DNA from: IMCC26134_A sp964438755
GTDB lineage: Bacteria > Verrucomicrobiota > Verrucomicrobiia > Opitutales > Opitutaceae
NCBI GenBank assembly: GCA_964438755.1
Contig: CAYTLL010000004.1
Coordinates: 77,702 to 141,701, forward strand
Reading direction: 5' to 3'
DNA: 64,000 nucleotides
How positions within the stretch are numbered: position 1 is the stretch's first letter; each line of letters opens with the position of its first letter. Both the position numbers and the translations under genes were made by a program. The notes under the pieces are model-generated. The model saw only the letters and a program-made list of their open reading frames with translations. It was not told the DNA's origin and ran no database searches. Shown here piece by piece: positions 8,340 to 16,581 of the stretch.

Positions 8340-9929
8340 TCAGAGCTGCACGAACTTCGCGAGCTTGATGTTCGCGTTGGCCTTGAGCGCGTCGCGGGCG
8401 GCGGCGCTGGGCTCGTGGTCGACGCGCACCACCATGTAGGCGGTGCCGCCGGGGGTGAGGCGGGAGAGCGACATGTCGGCGATGTTCACGCCGTCCTGGC
8501 CAAGCAGGGTGCCGACGGCGCCGACCATGCCGGGCTTGTCGAGGTTCTCGAGGACGAGGAGCGAACCCTCGGCGGCGACCTCGACCTCGCGGCCGTTGAT
8601 GCCGACGATGCGGGGCTCGTTGTTCTTGCCGATGAGGGTGCCGCGGGCGCTGTTCACGCTGCCGTCGCCGCCGGTGGCCTCGAGCTCGATGAGATCGGTG
8701 TAGTCGCCGGCGTCGCTATTCTTCACCACCTCGAACTGGACGCCGAGGCGAGAGAGGAGCGTGGGGGCGTTGACCGCGTTGACGCTGTCGCCGCTGATGC
8801 GGCGGAGGAAGCCGCCCTGGAGCGCGCGGGTGATGGCGTTGACGTCGAGGTCGGCGACTTTGCCGGTGTAGGTGACGCGAAGCTTGGCGATCTGCTTGGG
8901 CGCGATCTGCTGGACCAGAGAGCCGAGCTTGGCGCCGAGGGAAATGTAGGGCGCGAGCGTCTTGGCGGCGGCGGCGTCCATCGAGGGGAGGTTGACCGCG
9001 TTGCGCACGGCGCCGTGCAGGAGCACGTCGGCGATCTGCTCGGCGATCTCGATGCCCACGGACTCCTGGGCCTCGGTGGTGGAGGCGGCGATATGGGGGG
9101 TGAGAACGATGTTGGGGGCGGAGCGCAACTCGCTGTCCTTCGGAAGGGGCTCGGTCTCGAACACGTCGAGGCCGGCGGCGCCGACCTGGCCGCTCTTGAG
9201 CGCCTCGACGAGAGCCTTCTCGTTGACGATGCCGCCGCGGGCGCAGTTGACGATGCGGACACCCTTCTTGCACTTCGCGAGGGCGGCGGCGTCGATCATG
9301 TTGTTCGTCTCCTCGGTCAGCGGCATGTGGACCGTGATGTAGTCGGAGCCGGCGAGGAGGGCGTCGAGCGTGACGGGCTCGACCTGCATGGAGGCGGCGC
9401 GGGCGGCGGTGAGATAGGGATCGTAGGCGAGGACCTTCATGCCGAAGGCCTGGGCGCGCTTGGCGACCTCGCTGCCGATGCGGCCGAGGCCGATGATGCC
9501 GATGGTCTTGCGGAGCAGCTCGACGCCGCTGAGCGTCTTGCGGTCCCAGTTGCCGGCCTTCATCGAGGCGGCGCCTTGGGCGATCGGACGGGCGCAGCAG
9601 AGGATGTGGGTGAAAGTCAGCTCGGCGGTGGAGATGGTGTTGCCGCCGGGGGTGTTCATGACGACGACGCCATGCTCGGTGGCGGCGTCCACATCGACGT
9701 TGTCCACGCCGACGCCGGCGCGGCCGACGACCTTGAGCTTGGGCGCGGCGGCGAACACGTTGCGCGTGATCTTCGTCTCCGAACGCACGGCGATGGCCTG
9801 CACGTCCTTGACCAACTCGATGATCTTCTCGGGAGAAGAGCCGTAGGCCTCGATGACTTCAAAGCCCGGCTGCTGACGCAGGTAGGCGACGCCCTTGGGT
9901 GAGATCTTGTCGGCGACGAGGATTTTCAT
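8340..9929 (-). CDS. serA: D-3-phosphoglycerate dehydrogenase (long form with ASB and ACT domains)
   Basis: First step of serine synthesis: 3-phosphoglycerate to 3-phosphohydroxypyruvate with NAD. The 529 residues follow the long SerA layout: substrate and NAD domains (Rossmann loop GLGRIGSEVAKRA, catalytic arginine in NCARGGIVNE, glutamate in DVFETEPLP, histidine in TPHIAAST), an allosteric substrate-binding domain from about 320 to 440, and a C-terminal ACT domain (LLVLENLDKPGMVGAVG). The ACT domain usually gives serine feedback. The ATG (MKILVADKISPKG) faces the divergent HD-hydrolase gene across 90 bases, so both promoters must sit in that short spacer. Confidence 0.97.
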   Translation of the reverse strand: MKILVADKISPKGVAYLRQQPGFEVIEAYGSSPEKIIELVKDVQAIAVRSETKITRNVFAAAPKLKVVGRAGVGVDNVDVDAATEHGVVVMNTPGGNTISTAELTFTHILCCARPIAQGAASMKAGNWDRKTLSGVELLRKTIGIIGLGRIGSEVAKRAQAFGMKVLAYDPYLTAARAASMQVEPVTLDALLAGSDYITVHMPLTEETNNMIDAAALAKCKKGVRIVNCARGGIVNEKALVEALKSGQVGAAGLDVFETEPLPKDSELRSAPNIVLTPHIAASTTEAQESVGIEIAEQIADVLLHGAVRNAVNLPSMDAAAAKTLAPYISLGAKLGSLVQQIAPKQIAKLRVTYTGKVADLDVNAITRALQGGFLRRISGDSVNAVNAPTLLSRLGVQFEVVKNSDAGDYTDLIELEATGGDGSVNSARGTLIGKNNEPRIVGINGREVEVAAEGSLLVLENLDKPGMVGAVGTLLGQDGVNIADMSLSRLTPGGTAYMVVRVDHEPSAAARDALKANANIKLAKFVQL

Positions 9930-10019
9930 GGGAAGAAAAGGGTCTACCTAATGCCCCGCCGCCCCCGCCCGGCAAGGAAAAGCTCGGCGCGACACACTCC
10001 TCCCCTAGCCTGCCCCTCC

Positions 10020-10607
10020 ATGACGCGCATCCAGCAGCAATACGCCTTCCTGACCGAGTGCCTCAAACTTTCTGAAATCTTTCGCCAGGCACTGCTTCCC
10101 GTCAGTCGCCGCCGCGAAAACGACGCCGAGCACTCCTGGCACCTTTGCCTGATGGCGATCACGCTGGCCGAGCACAGCAACCAGCCCGTCGACCTCACCC
10201 GCGTGCTCAAGATGCTCATCATCCACGACATCGTGGAGATCGACGCCGGCGACACCTACGCCTACGACACCGCCGCGATGGTCGGCCAACACGAGCGCGA
10301 GGCCAAGGCCGCCGAGCGCATCTTCGGCCTGCTGCCGGCTGATCAGGCCATCGAGTTGCGCCAGTGCTGGGAAGAATTCGAGGCAAAGACCACGCCCGAG
10401 GCGAAATTCGCCGCCGCGGTCGACCGCCTCCAGCCGATCCTGCTCAACATCCTCTCGGGCGGCGAAAAATGGCGCGAGCACGGCGTCACGAAAAAGATGG
10501 TCGTCGCCCGCAACCAGCACGCCAACGACGGCGCCTGCGCGGTCTGGGCCCACGCGCTCACCCTCCTGGACGACGCGGTCGCGCGAGGCTTTCTGCCCGC
10601 GGAATAG
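10020..10607 (+). CDS. HD-domain hydrolase, YfbR/HDDC2-type 5'-deoxynucleotidase-like
   Basis: A 195-residue HD-superfamily metal-dependent phosphohydrolase. Metal ligands visible are H38 (DAEHSWHL), H69-D70 (IIHDIVEIDAGD) and a late aspartate in AAVDRLQPILLN. The arrangement EHSWH...HDIVEI-AGD is the pattern of the YfbR/HDDC2 group, which dephosphorylates deoxyribonucleoside 5'-monophosphates; that substrate is inferred. The ATG at MTRIQQQYAFL is where homology starts; the frame is open 23 codons further upstream but those codons are low complexity. The gene stands alone, divergent from serA. Confidence 0.88.
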   Translation: MTRIQQQYAFLTECLKLSEIFRQALLPVSRRRENDAEHSWHLCLMAITLAEHSNQPVDLTRVLKMLIIHDIVEIDAGDTYAYDTAAMVGQHEREAKAAERIFGLLPADQAIELRQCWEEFEAKTTPEAKFAAAVDRLQPILLNILSGGEKWREHGVTKKMVVARNQHANDGACAVWAHALTLLDDAVARGFLPAE

Positions 10608-10964
10608 CCAAGCCGGCCCCGTTGTTTCGACACGGTATCATGCCGCCCGTCGGGTCAGACTCGTCCCGAAGCATCCAAAAGCCCGATACAAACGCGCGTC
10701 CCCCCGCCCCGCCCGCGCCGGATCGCGGACGGTCTCGTCAGTCCCGCGGGCGCGCCCATTGGACCTTAGCGACGAAAAGCTCCGGATCGCCTCGGGCGGC
10801 GCGGCCATGTCCGGCAGATCCGGTGAGGAGGCCATCCGGAACCTCGCCCTTTTCGCGTCAAACACCCGTCTTTGTTTCCCGGCGAAGCGATGCCGCCCTC
10901 CTCGGCCGGAACCTGCTCCGAGCCGCGCCGGAGGCCGGAAAACCCCGGTGGCGTCGCGCCTGGA
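10608..10964. other. Gene-free stretch, 357 bases
   Basis: Both neighbouring genes end here. No reading frame in the stretch has a recognisable motif, and no strong hairpin with a U tract was found. It may hold decayed sequence, but I could not identify any remnant. Confidence 0.5.
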
Positions 10965-11666
10965 TCAGGCCGCCTCCATCGCGCCCAGCAGGCGATGCAG
11001 CAAGGATTCCGCCCCCTGCCCGTGCTCGCGCACGCCGGCGTTGATCTGCTCCGCGGACTGGACCCATCGCCCGCCATTCTTCAGCTCATCCGCGCAACCC
11101 GCGGTGATCTCGGAGACCGCGCCAGCGTCCATCTCGAGGTGAAACTGCAGGCCTAGGACCCGCTCGCCCCACGCGAAAGCCTGTTGCTCGCAGGCCGCGC
11201 TCGCCGCGAGGCGCGTGGCCCCGGCGGGCAAGGAGAAGGTGTCGCCGTGCCAGTGAAGCACGGTCGAGAAAGCGGGAAACGCATAACGGGCACCCGCCGC
11301 GACGGCCGCGACCGGCGTTGCGCGCACCGGCCACCAACCGATCTCGCGCTCGGCGTTTTGCACGACCTTGCCGCCCAGCACGTCGGCGATCAGTTGCGCG
11401 CCGAGGCAAACCCCGAGCACGCGCTTGCCCTCCGCAAACGCCGAGCAAAGCGCGGCCTTCTCGGCCAGGAGCCAGGGATGATCGCGGTGCTGATACACGT
11501 TCATCGGCCCGCCCATCACGATCAACCAGTCGTAGTCGTCGACGTCCGGCGCCGCGTCGCCCGCCCACCAGCGGGTGAAGGCGATCTCGTGGCCGCGCGC
11601 GCGCACCCAGGGATCGATCAGGCCGAGGCCCTCGAAGGGCACGTGCTGGAAGCAGCGCACTTTCAT
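10965..11666 (-). CDS. Class I glutamine amidotransferase-like protein
   Basis: A 233-residue stand-alone class I amidotransferase domain. The triad is visible: nucleophile C87 in GVCLGAQ, H176 and E178 in LQFHLEM, plus the oxyanion segment VMGGPMNVYQ. The fold and order match the GuaA-like GATase1 group that includes YfeJ-type and gamma-glutamyl-peptide hydrolases. With no synthetase partner adjacent, the acceptor or peptide substrate is unknown. The start codon lies immediately after the terminator of the upstream DUF4139 gene, so it probably has its own weak promoter or depends on read-through. Confidence 0.87.
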   Translation of the reverse strand: MKVRCFQHVPFEGLGLIDPWVRARGHEIAFTRWWAGDAAPDVDDYDWLIVMGGPMNVYQHRDHPWLLAEKAALCSAFAEGKRVLGVCLGAQLIADVLGGKVVQNAEREIGWWPVRATPVAAVAAGARYAFPAFSTVLHWHGDTFSLPAGATRLAASAACEQQAFAWGERVLGLQFHLEMDAGAVSEITAGCADELKNGGRWVQSAEQINAGVREHGQGAESLLHRLLGAMEAA

Positions 11667-11673
11667 GGCCTCA

Positions 11674-11710
11674 TAAAAAACCCCGCCGCGCGCAAAGGCG
11701 AGACGGGGTT
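11674..11710 (-). terminator. Intrinsic terminator after the DUF4139 gene
   Basis: On the minus strand AACCCCG pairs with CGGGGTT around a GC-rich inner region and is followed by six U residues. It sits about 90 bases beyond the DUF4139 stop and ends only eight bases before the ATG of the amidotransferase. Confidence 0.8.
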
Positions 11711-11796
11711 GCGGGGAGGCCGGGGTGAAGCGGACGACCTCAAGACGCTTTCCGATCCGGGCGCGTAGAGGTCAAGGCGCTGCACCTATGCACCGC

Positions 11797-13188
11797 CTAC
11801 TTCCAATCGTAGCGGACACGATAGGTGACGATCTTCTCCTCGTCGGGCTGAAGCTTCACGCGAAACTCCGCGCTGCTCGCGTCGGTCTTTTCGTGCGGGT
11901 CGGACTGCTGGACGAGTTTCCAGTTCGGCCAGGAATAAAAGTGCTCCACCACGCGGACCTCGACCGGCTCGGCCTTGCGGTTGCGCAGCTTCACCTCGAA
12001 GGCCTCCTCGCGAAAATCGTTGTGGCTGCTCATCTGCGAATCGGTCTGTTTTTTCTCGACCGCGATGTCGAAGACGTCGCCGGTGTAGAGGCGCACCGTC
12101 TCGTTCTTGGCGGTGTGGTCGAGGCTGTTCTCGCCGACGAACTCGAGCCGTCCGTCCGACGAATCCTGCCGGTAGAAACGCGCGCGCCCCTTCGGCAGCG
12201 GCAGGCCGAGGCCGCCGTTTTCCTTGGTGTTCTTGAATTCGCGGACGGTGGCGACCTTCGCGCCGTATTTGTTCTGGTCGAAAAGGTAGAGCTGCGGCGC
12301 GGTCACGCCGGTGGCGCGGAGAAACTCGACCTGCTTCGTCTCCTGGTCGCGCAACGTCACCGGGCGCGGCAGCGAATAGAGGTGGAATTCGTCGAATGCC
12401 TTTTCGGTGACCTCCGCGACGGGCGCGGCCATGGCGGCGAGGACCATGCCTTTGCGCTGGCGGCCTCCTGAAAAATCCATCTCCGGCTGCACGCGGTTCA
12501 CGTCGCCGGCCATGAGCTTGATCGTCGCGTCGTCGAAGCGTTTGCCGGTGTGGTTGTTCACCGTGACCCAGCCGACGATGTCGACCCGGTCGCCCTTTTC
12601 CGGCGCGACGAGGTTGTAGGCCGCCTGCCAGCTCATGCCGCCGGTGATGTAGCCGAGCTCGGCCTGAAGCTTCGACGCCTGCTCGGCGTTGACCTGCCAG
12701 GACAGCGTGGGCTGGAGGATGGCGTCGTCGCCGAGACCCGGAAAAATCGGCTGGCCGGGAAGCGAGAAGCGCAGCTTGCCGTCGACCTCGATGATCGGCG
12801 TGGCGGCCTCGCCGCCGGCCTTGTAGCCGCTGCGGATCACGCGGCCCTTCACGGTGTATTCCTTCGCCTCGTCGTCGGTGACGATGAACTCCAGGACCTT
12901 GCCCTCGTTCATCGCCAAGAGCAGCCCCTGCGACGCGGCGTCGGCGCGGTAGCTTTGCTCGAGTATGCGCAAGCCGATCTTGCCCGCGGCGTCGCGCAAG
13001 ACGACCGAGTCCGGCTCCACCTGCGTGGTCGCGCCGGAGAAGTTCACGGCGTTGACCCCGGCCTTGAGATCGAGCGGCAGCGTCTCGCGCACCACGGCGA
13101 AATTCTGGTTGTAGATGGTGAGCGCGGGGCCCGCCGGCAGCGCGAGCGGCAGGGCGGCGAGCAGTGAAGCGAGGGTGATGGTTTTCAT
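11797..13188 (-). CDS. Secreted DUF4139 domain-containing protein
   Basis: A 463-residue protein with an N-terminal signal peptide (hydrophobic to about residue 19, LPAGPA). After it, ALTIYNQNFAVVRETLPLDL is the typical opening of DUF4139 proteins, and the C-terminal half with VEHFYSWPNWKLVQQS and KLQPDEEKIVTYRVRYDW is the DUF4139 beta-rich module. The domain's function is unknown; homologues are predicted periplasmic or surface beta-sandwich proteins. It has its own terminator and is monocistronic. The divergent helicase gene starts 177 bases away, giving a shared promoter region. No catalytic motif was seen. Confidence 0.85.
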   Translation of the reverse strand: MKTITLASLLAALPLALPAGPALTIYNQNFAVVRETLPLDLKAGVNAVNFSGATTQVEPDSVVLRDAAGKIGLRILEQSYRADAASQGLLLAMNEGKVLEFIVTDDEAKEYTVKGRVIRSGYKAGGEAATPIIEVDGKLRFSLPGQPIFPGLGDDAILQPTLSWQVNAEQASKLQAELGYITGGMSWQAAYNLVAPEKGDRVDIVGWVTVNNHTGKRFDDATIKLMAGDVNRVQPEMDFSGGRQRKGMVLAAMAAPVAEVTEKAFDEFHLYSLPRPVTLRDQETKQVEFLRATGVTAPQLYLFDQNKYGAKVATVREFKNTKENGGLGLPLPKGRARFYRQDSSDGRLEFVGENSLDHTAKNETVRLYTGDVFDIAVEKKQTDSQMSSHNDFREEAFEVKLRNRKAEPVEVRVVEHFYSWPNWKLVQQSDPHEKTDASSAEFRVKLQPDEEKIVTYRVRYDWK

Positions 13189-13365
13189 GGCTTTGCGGAA
13201 AGACTGACCAGAAATCCCGGCGCTTGTTCAGCGTTAAGTTGTCAGGTCTTTGTCAGGCTCGACGCACCGGTCGGACGCCCGCCCCGCGGTCGGGCCCGCG
13301 TGTCCGGGCCCGCCTTTCGCGTTGCCTGCGGGGCCGGGGCCGCGAGGTTTGGGCGCCAAAGCGTC

Positions 13366-15381
13366 ATGGATTCCCCCTTCGAAAACAGCTCGCCCTTCGC
13401 CGAGAGCCCCGTCCCGCAGATCGATTTTCGCGCGGAACTCAACGACGAGCAGTTCAACGCCGTGACCGCCGAGCCCGGCCCCTTGCTCGTCCTCGCCGGC
13501 GCCGGCTCGGGCAAGACCCGCACCCTCACCTACCGCGTCGCCTACCTGCTCTCCATGGGCGTGAAGCCCGGCGAGATCCTCCTCCTCACCTTCACCAACA
13601 AGGCCGCGAAGGAGATGCTCGCCCGCGTCGACCAGCTCACCGGCGTGGAGCCGCGCCGCTTCTGGGGCGGCACCTTCCACTCCATCGGCGCCCGCATCCT
13701 CCGCATCTACGGCGACGCGATCGGGCTCCAGAAAAACTTCACCATCCTCGACGCCGACGAATCCGAGACGCTGCTCAAGAACGCGGTCGAGGCGGACGAC
13801 AAGGTGTTCTTCAAGGACAAGACCCACCCCAAGCCCGGCCCGCTCCACAGCGTGATCTCGCTCGCGCGCAACACCCGCCTCACGCTCGACGAGACGGTGA
13901 AGCGCCACTTCCCGCAATACACCGATATCGCGCACCGTTTCCCCGCCTTCGCCGCCGCCTACGCCGCGGCCAAGAAGGAGCAGAACGTCCTCGATTACGA
14001 CGACCTCCTCGAGCTGTGGCTCGACCTGCTCGTGAAATGCCCCGACCTCGCGGAGTATTTCGCCAACCGCTTCCGCCACCTGCTTGTCGACGAATACCAA
14101 GACACCAACACGCTCCAGTCCGAGATCGTCGACCGCATGGGCTCCCACCACCGCATCATGGCCGTCGGCGACGACGCCCAATGCATCTACTCGTGGCGCG
14201 GCGCGAATTTCGAAAACATCATGACCTTTCCCGACCGCCACGAGGGAACGGCCATCCACCGCATCGAGACCAACTACCGCTCCACGCCGCAGATCCTAGC
14301 CCTCGCCAACGGCGTGCTCGAGGCCCAGCCGATCGGGCGGCATTTCGAGAAGAAGCTCATCGCCGCCCGCGCCAACTCCCAGAAGCCCTGCGTGGTGCAG
14401 GCGATGGACGACCGCGAGCAGGCCGAGTTCATCGTCAAACGCGTGCGTTACCTGATCGAGGACGAGGGCGTGTCGCCCGCCGAGATCGCCGTGCTCTACC
14501 GTTCGCATTTCGTAGCGCTCGAGACCCAGCTCGCGCTCTCTCGCGCCGGCATCCCCTACTCCATCACGAGCGGCGTGAAGTTCTTCGAACGCCAGCACGT
14601 CCGCGACCTGATCGCGCTGATCAATTTCGTCTATAACCCGAGCAACACCCTCGCCTGGTCGCGCCTCGCCTGCCTGCTCCCGAAGGTCGGCGAGAAAGGC
14701 GCGCAAAAGATCCACTCCGCGGCGCTCGATCACGCGAAATTCCTCCAGCAGGACTTCATCGAGGCGCTCGCGAGCGACGACGTGAAGGCCAAGGTGCCGC
14801 CCGCGGCGAAAGACGAGTGGGCGCAGTTCTGCGCCTCGCTCCGCGAGGTGGCCCACGCGATGCGCGACGAAAAGCCGGCACGCGTCATCGAGCTCTCGAT
14901 CGAGGGCTGGTATGGCGACTACCTGAAGGGCGCTTTCGCCGACTACACCGACCGCCATGAGGAGTTGAAGGCGCTGGTCGGCTTCGCCGCGCGCTTCGAC
15001 GACATGCAGGACCTGCTCGCGCAGATCGTGCTCCTCAACGGCGAGACGACCGACAAGTCCGTCGCGCCCGACCAGGAGGCGATCAAACTCACCACCGTGC
15101 ACCAGTCGAAGGGGCTCGAATACGACGCCGTGTTCGTGATCGGCCTGGCCGACGGCATGTTTCCCGGTCGCCGCGCCATCGAGGACGGCGACGTCGAGGA
15201 GGAGCGCCGCCTGTTCTACGTCGCGGTGACCCGGGCAAAGAACGAGCTCTACCTCTGTTATCCGAAGATCGCGTCGCGCGCCGGCCCCGGCGGTATGATG
15301 CTCGTGCCGAGCCGCTTCATCACCGAGCTATCGCCCGGCCTTTACGAGCCGCTGCGGATCAAACGGCAGTTCGGCTGGTGA
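13366..15381 (+). CDS. UvrD/PcrA/Rep-type ATP-dependent DNA helicase
   Basis: A 671-residue superfamily 1A helicase with all classical motifs in order: Walker A AGAGSGKT (44-51), Ia TFTNKAAKEML, II VDEYQDTN, III GDDAQCIYSWRGA, IV ETNYRSTPQIL, V TVHQSKGLEYDAVFV and VI EEERRLFYVAVTRAK. Such 3'-5' helicases act in nucleotide excision and mismatch repair and in removing proteins from DNA. It is shorter than UvrD (720) because the C-terminal tail is reduced, ending PLRIKRQFGW. Start: the ATG at MDSPFENS; 22 more open codons upstream look non-coding. It converges with pilT. Confidence 0.94.
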   Translation: MDSPFENSSPFAESPVPQIDFRAELNDEQFNAVTAEPGPLLVLAGAGSGKTRTLTYRVAYLLSMGVKPGEILLLTFTNKAAKEMLARVDQLTGVEPRRFWGGTFHSIGARILRIYGDAIGLQKNFTILDADESETLLKNAVEADDKVFFKDKTHPKPGPLHSVISLARNTRLTLDETVKRHFPQYTDIAHRFPAFAAAYAAAKKEQNVLDYDDLLELWLDLLVKCPDLAEYFANRFRHLLVDEYQDTNTLQSEIVDRMGSHHRIMAVGDDAQCIYSWRGANFENIMTFPDRHEGTAIHRIETNYRSTPQILALANGVLEAQPIGRHFEKKLIAARANSQKPCVVQAMDDREQAEFIVKRVRYLIEDEGVSPAEIAVLYRSHFVALETQLALSRAGIPYSITSGVKFFERQHVRDLIALINFVYNPSNTLAWSRLACLLPKVGEKGAQKIHSAALDHAKFLQQDFIEALASDDVKAKVPPAAKDEWAQFCASLREVAHAMRDEKPARVIELSIEGWYGDYLKGAFADYTDRHEELKALVGFAARFDDMQDLLAQIVLLNGETTDKSVAPDQEAIKLTTVHQSKGLEYDAVFVIGLADGMFPGRRAIEDGDVEEERRLFYVAVTRAKNELYLCYPKIASRAGPGGMMLVPSRFITELSPGLYEPLRIKRQFGW

Positions 15382-15408
15382 GGAACGTTCGCGGATTGCG
15401 CACTGGAG

Positions 15409-15428
15409 GGCGGGCCGCCGTGCCCGCC
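15409..15428. terminator. GC-rich hairpin between converging helicase and pilT genes
   Basis: GGCGGGC pairs with GCCCGCC around a six-base loop in the space where the two genes meet. There is no adjacent U tract in either direction, so a terminator role is only suggested by position. Confidence 0.35.
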
Positions 15429-15484
15429 AAAACACGCAACGCGACGCAGCCAGATCCGCGCCCCCCCAAAAAATCAGGGCCCGC

Positions 15485-16564
15485 TCAGTGCGCGCCGCCT
15501 TCGATCTCGCCGGGCTTGAGCAGGCCGGCAAAGAGCGATTTGTCCGCCGCCTTCATGTAGGCCTCGGTGGCGGCGACGCTGCCGTCCTTCACGCGGGCGA
15601 GCAGGCTCTGGTCCATCGTGATCATGCCGTCGGTTCGTCCGTTCTCGATGATCGCCCGGATGTTCGCGATCTGGCCGCTGCGGATCGTGTTGGGCAGCGC
15701 CTCGTGCTGGAGCAGGATCTCGTGCACCGCCACCCGGCCCTTCGGGATTTTCTTGCAGAGGAGCTGGGAGACGACGCCGGCGAGACAGCCGGAGAGCATG
15801 ACGCGCACCTGGTTTTGTTCGTCGGCAGGGAAGGTGTTGATGATGCGGTCGACGGTCTTGGGCGCGTTGTTGGTGTGGAGCGTGCCGAAGACCAGCATGC
15901 CCATGGAGGCGCAGCCGAGGGCGAGCTTGATGGTCTCGAGCTCGCGCATCTCGCCGAGGAGAACGATGTCGGGATCGTGGCGCATCGCCCCCTTGAGCGC
16001 GTCGGCGAAGGTGCGGGTGTGCTCGCCGACCTCGCGGTGGACGATGGTGGACTTCTTGTTTTGGTGAACGAATTCGATCGGGTCCTCGATCGTGATGATG
16101 TGCCGGGCGAGGTTCGCGTTGATGTAGTCGATCATCGCCGCGAGCGTAGTGGATTTACCGCTACCGGTCGGACCGGTCACGAGCACGAGGCCCTCGTTCA
16201 GATGGCAAAGCTTCTTCAGCGTCTCTGGCAGCTTGAGGTCGTCGAAGGAGAGTATCTTCGAGGGGATCTGGCGAAACACCGCGGCCTGGCCCCAATGGTT
16301 GTAGAGGTAGTTACCGCGGAAGCGGGCCAGCCCGGGGATCTCGTGCGCGAGGTCAAGGTCCTTGCGCTCGAGAAAATCGGCCCAGCGCTGCGGCGGGCAG
16401 ATCTCCCTGAGAAAGGTCTCCATCTGGGCGGCGTCCAAAACCTGCTCCTGAAGATCGGCGAGACCGCCGGAGATGCGGGCGCGAGGAGGCTGGCCGACCG
16501 TGAGATGCAGGTCGGAACCGCCGCGTTCGAGCATGAGACGAAGGAGGGAATCGATGGCGGGCAT
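15485..16564 (-). CDS. pilT: Type IV pilus retraction ATPase, PilT type
   Basis: A 359-residue hexameric secretion ATPase predicted to depolymerise pilin for pilus retraction. The N-terminal PAS-like domain opens with the PilT phrase GGSDLHLTVG. Then come Walker A GPTGSGKST (131-139), the Asp box TIEDPIEFVH, Walker B DIVLLGEMRE and the His box GTLHTNN. The C-terminal motif reads NTIRSGQ where classical PilT has NLIREGK. It lies 17 bases downstream of a second, longer PilT-like gene, and the two form an operon. The pilus assembly genes themselves are at 45-52 kb. Confidence 0.93.
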   Translation of the reverse strand: MPAIDSLLRLMLERGGSDLHLTVGQPPRARISGGLADLQEQVLDAAQMETFLREICPPQRWADFLERKDLDLAHEIPGLARFRGNYLYNHWGQAAVFRQIPSKILSFDDLKLPETLKKLCHLNEGLVLVTGPTGSGKSTTLAAMIDYINANLARHIITIEDPIEFVHQNKKSTIVHREVGEHTRTFADALKGAMRHDPDIVLLGEMRELETIKLALGCASMGMLVFGTLHTNNAPKTVDRIINTFPADEQNQVRVMLSGCLAGVVSQLLCKKIPKGRVAVHEILLQHEALPNTIRSGQIANIRAIIENGRTDGMITMDQSLLARVKDGSVAATEAYMKAADKSLFAGLLKPGEIEGGAH

Positions 16565-16581
16565 GGCGGGGTGCGATGGGT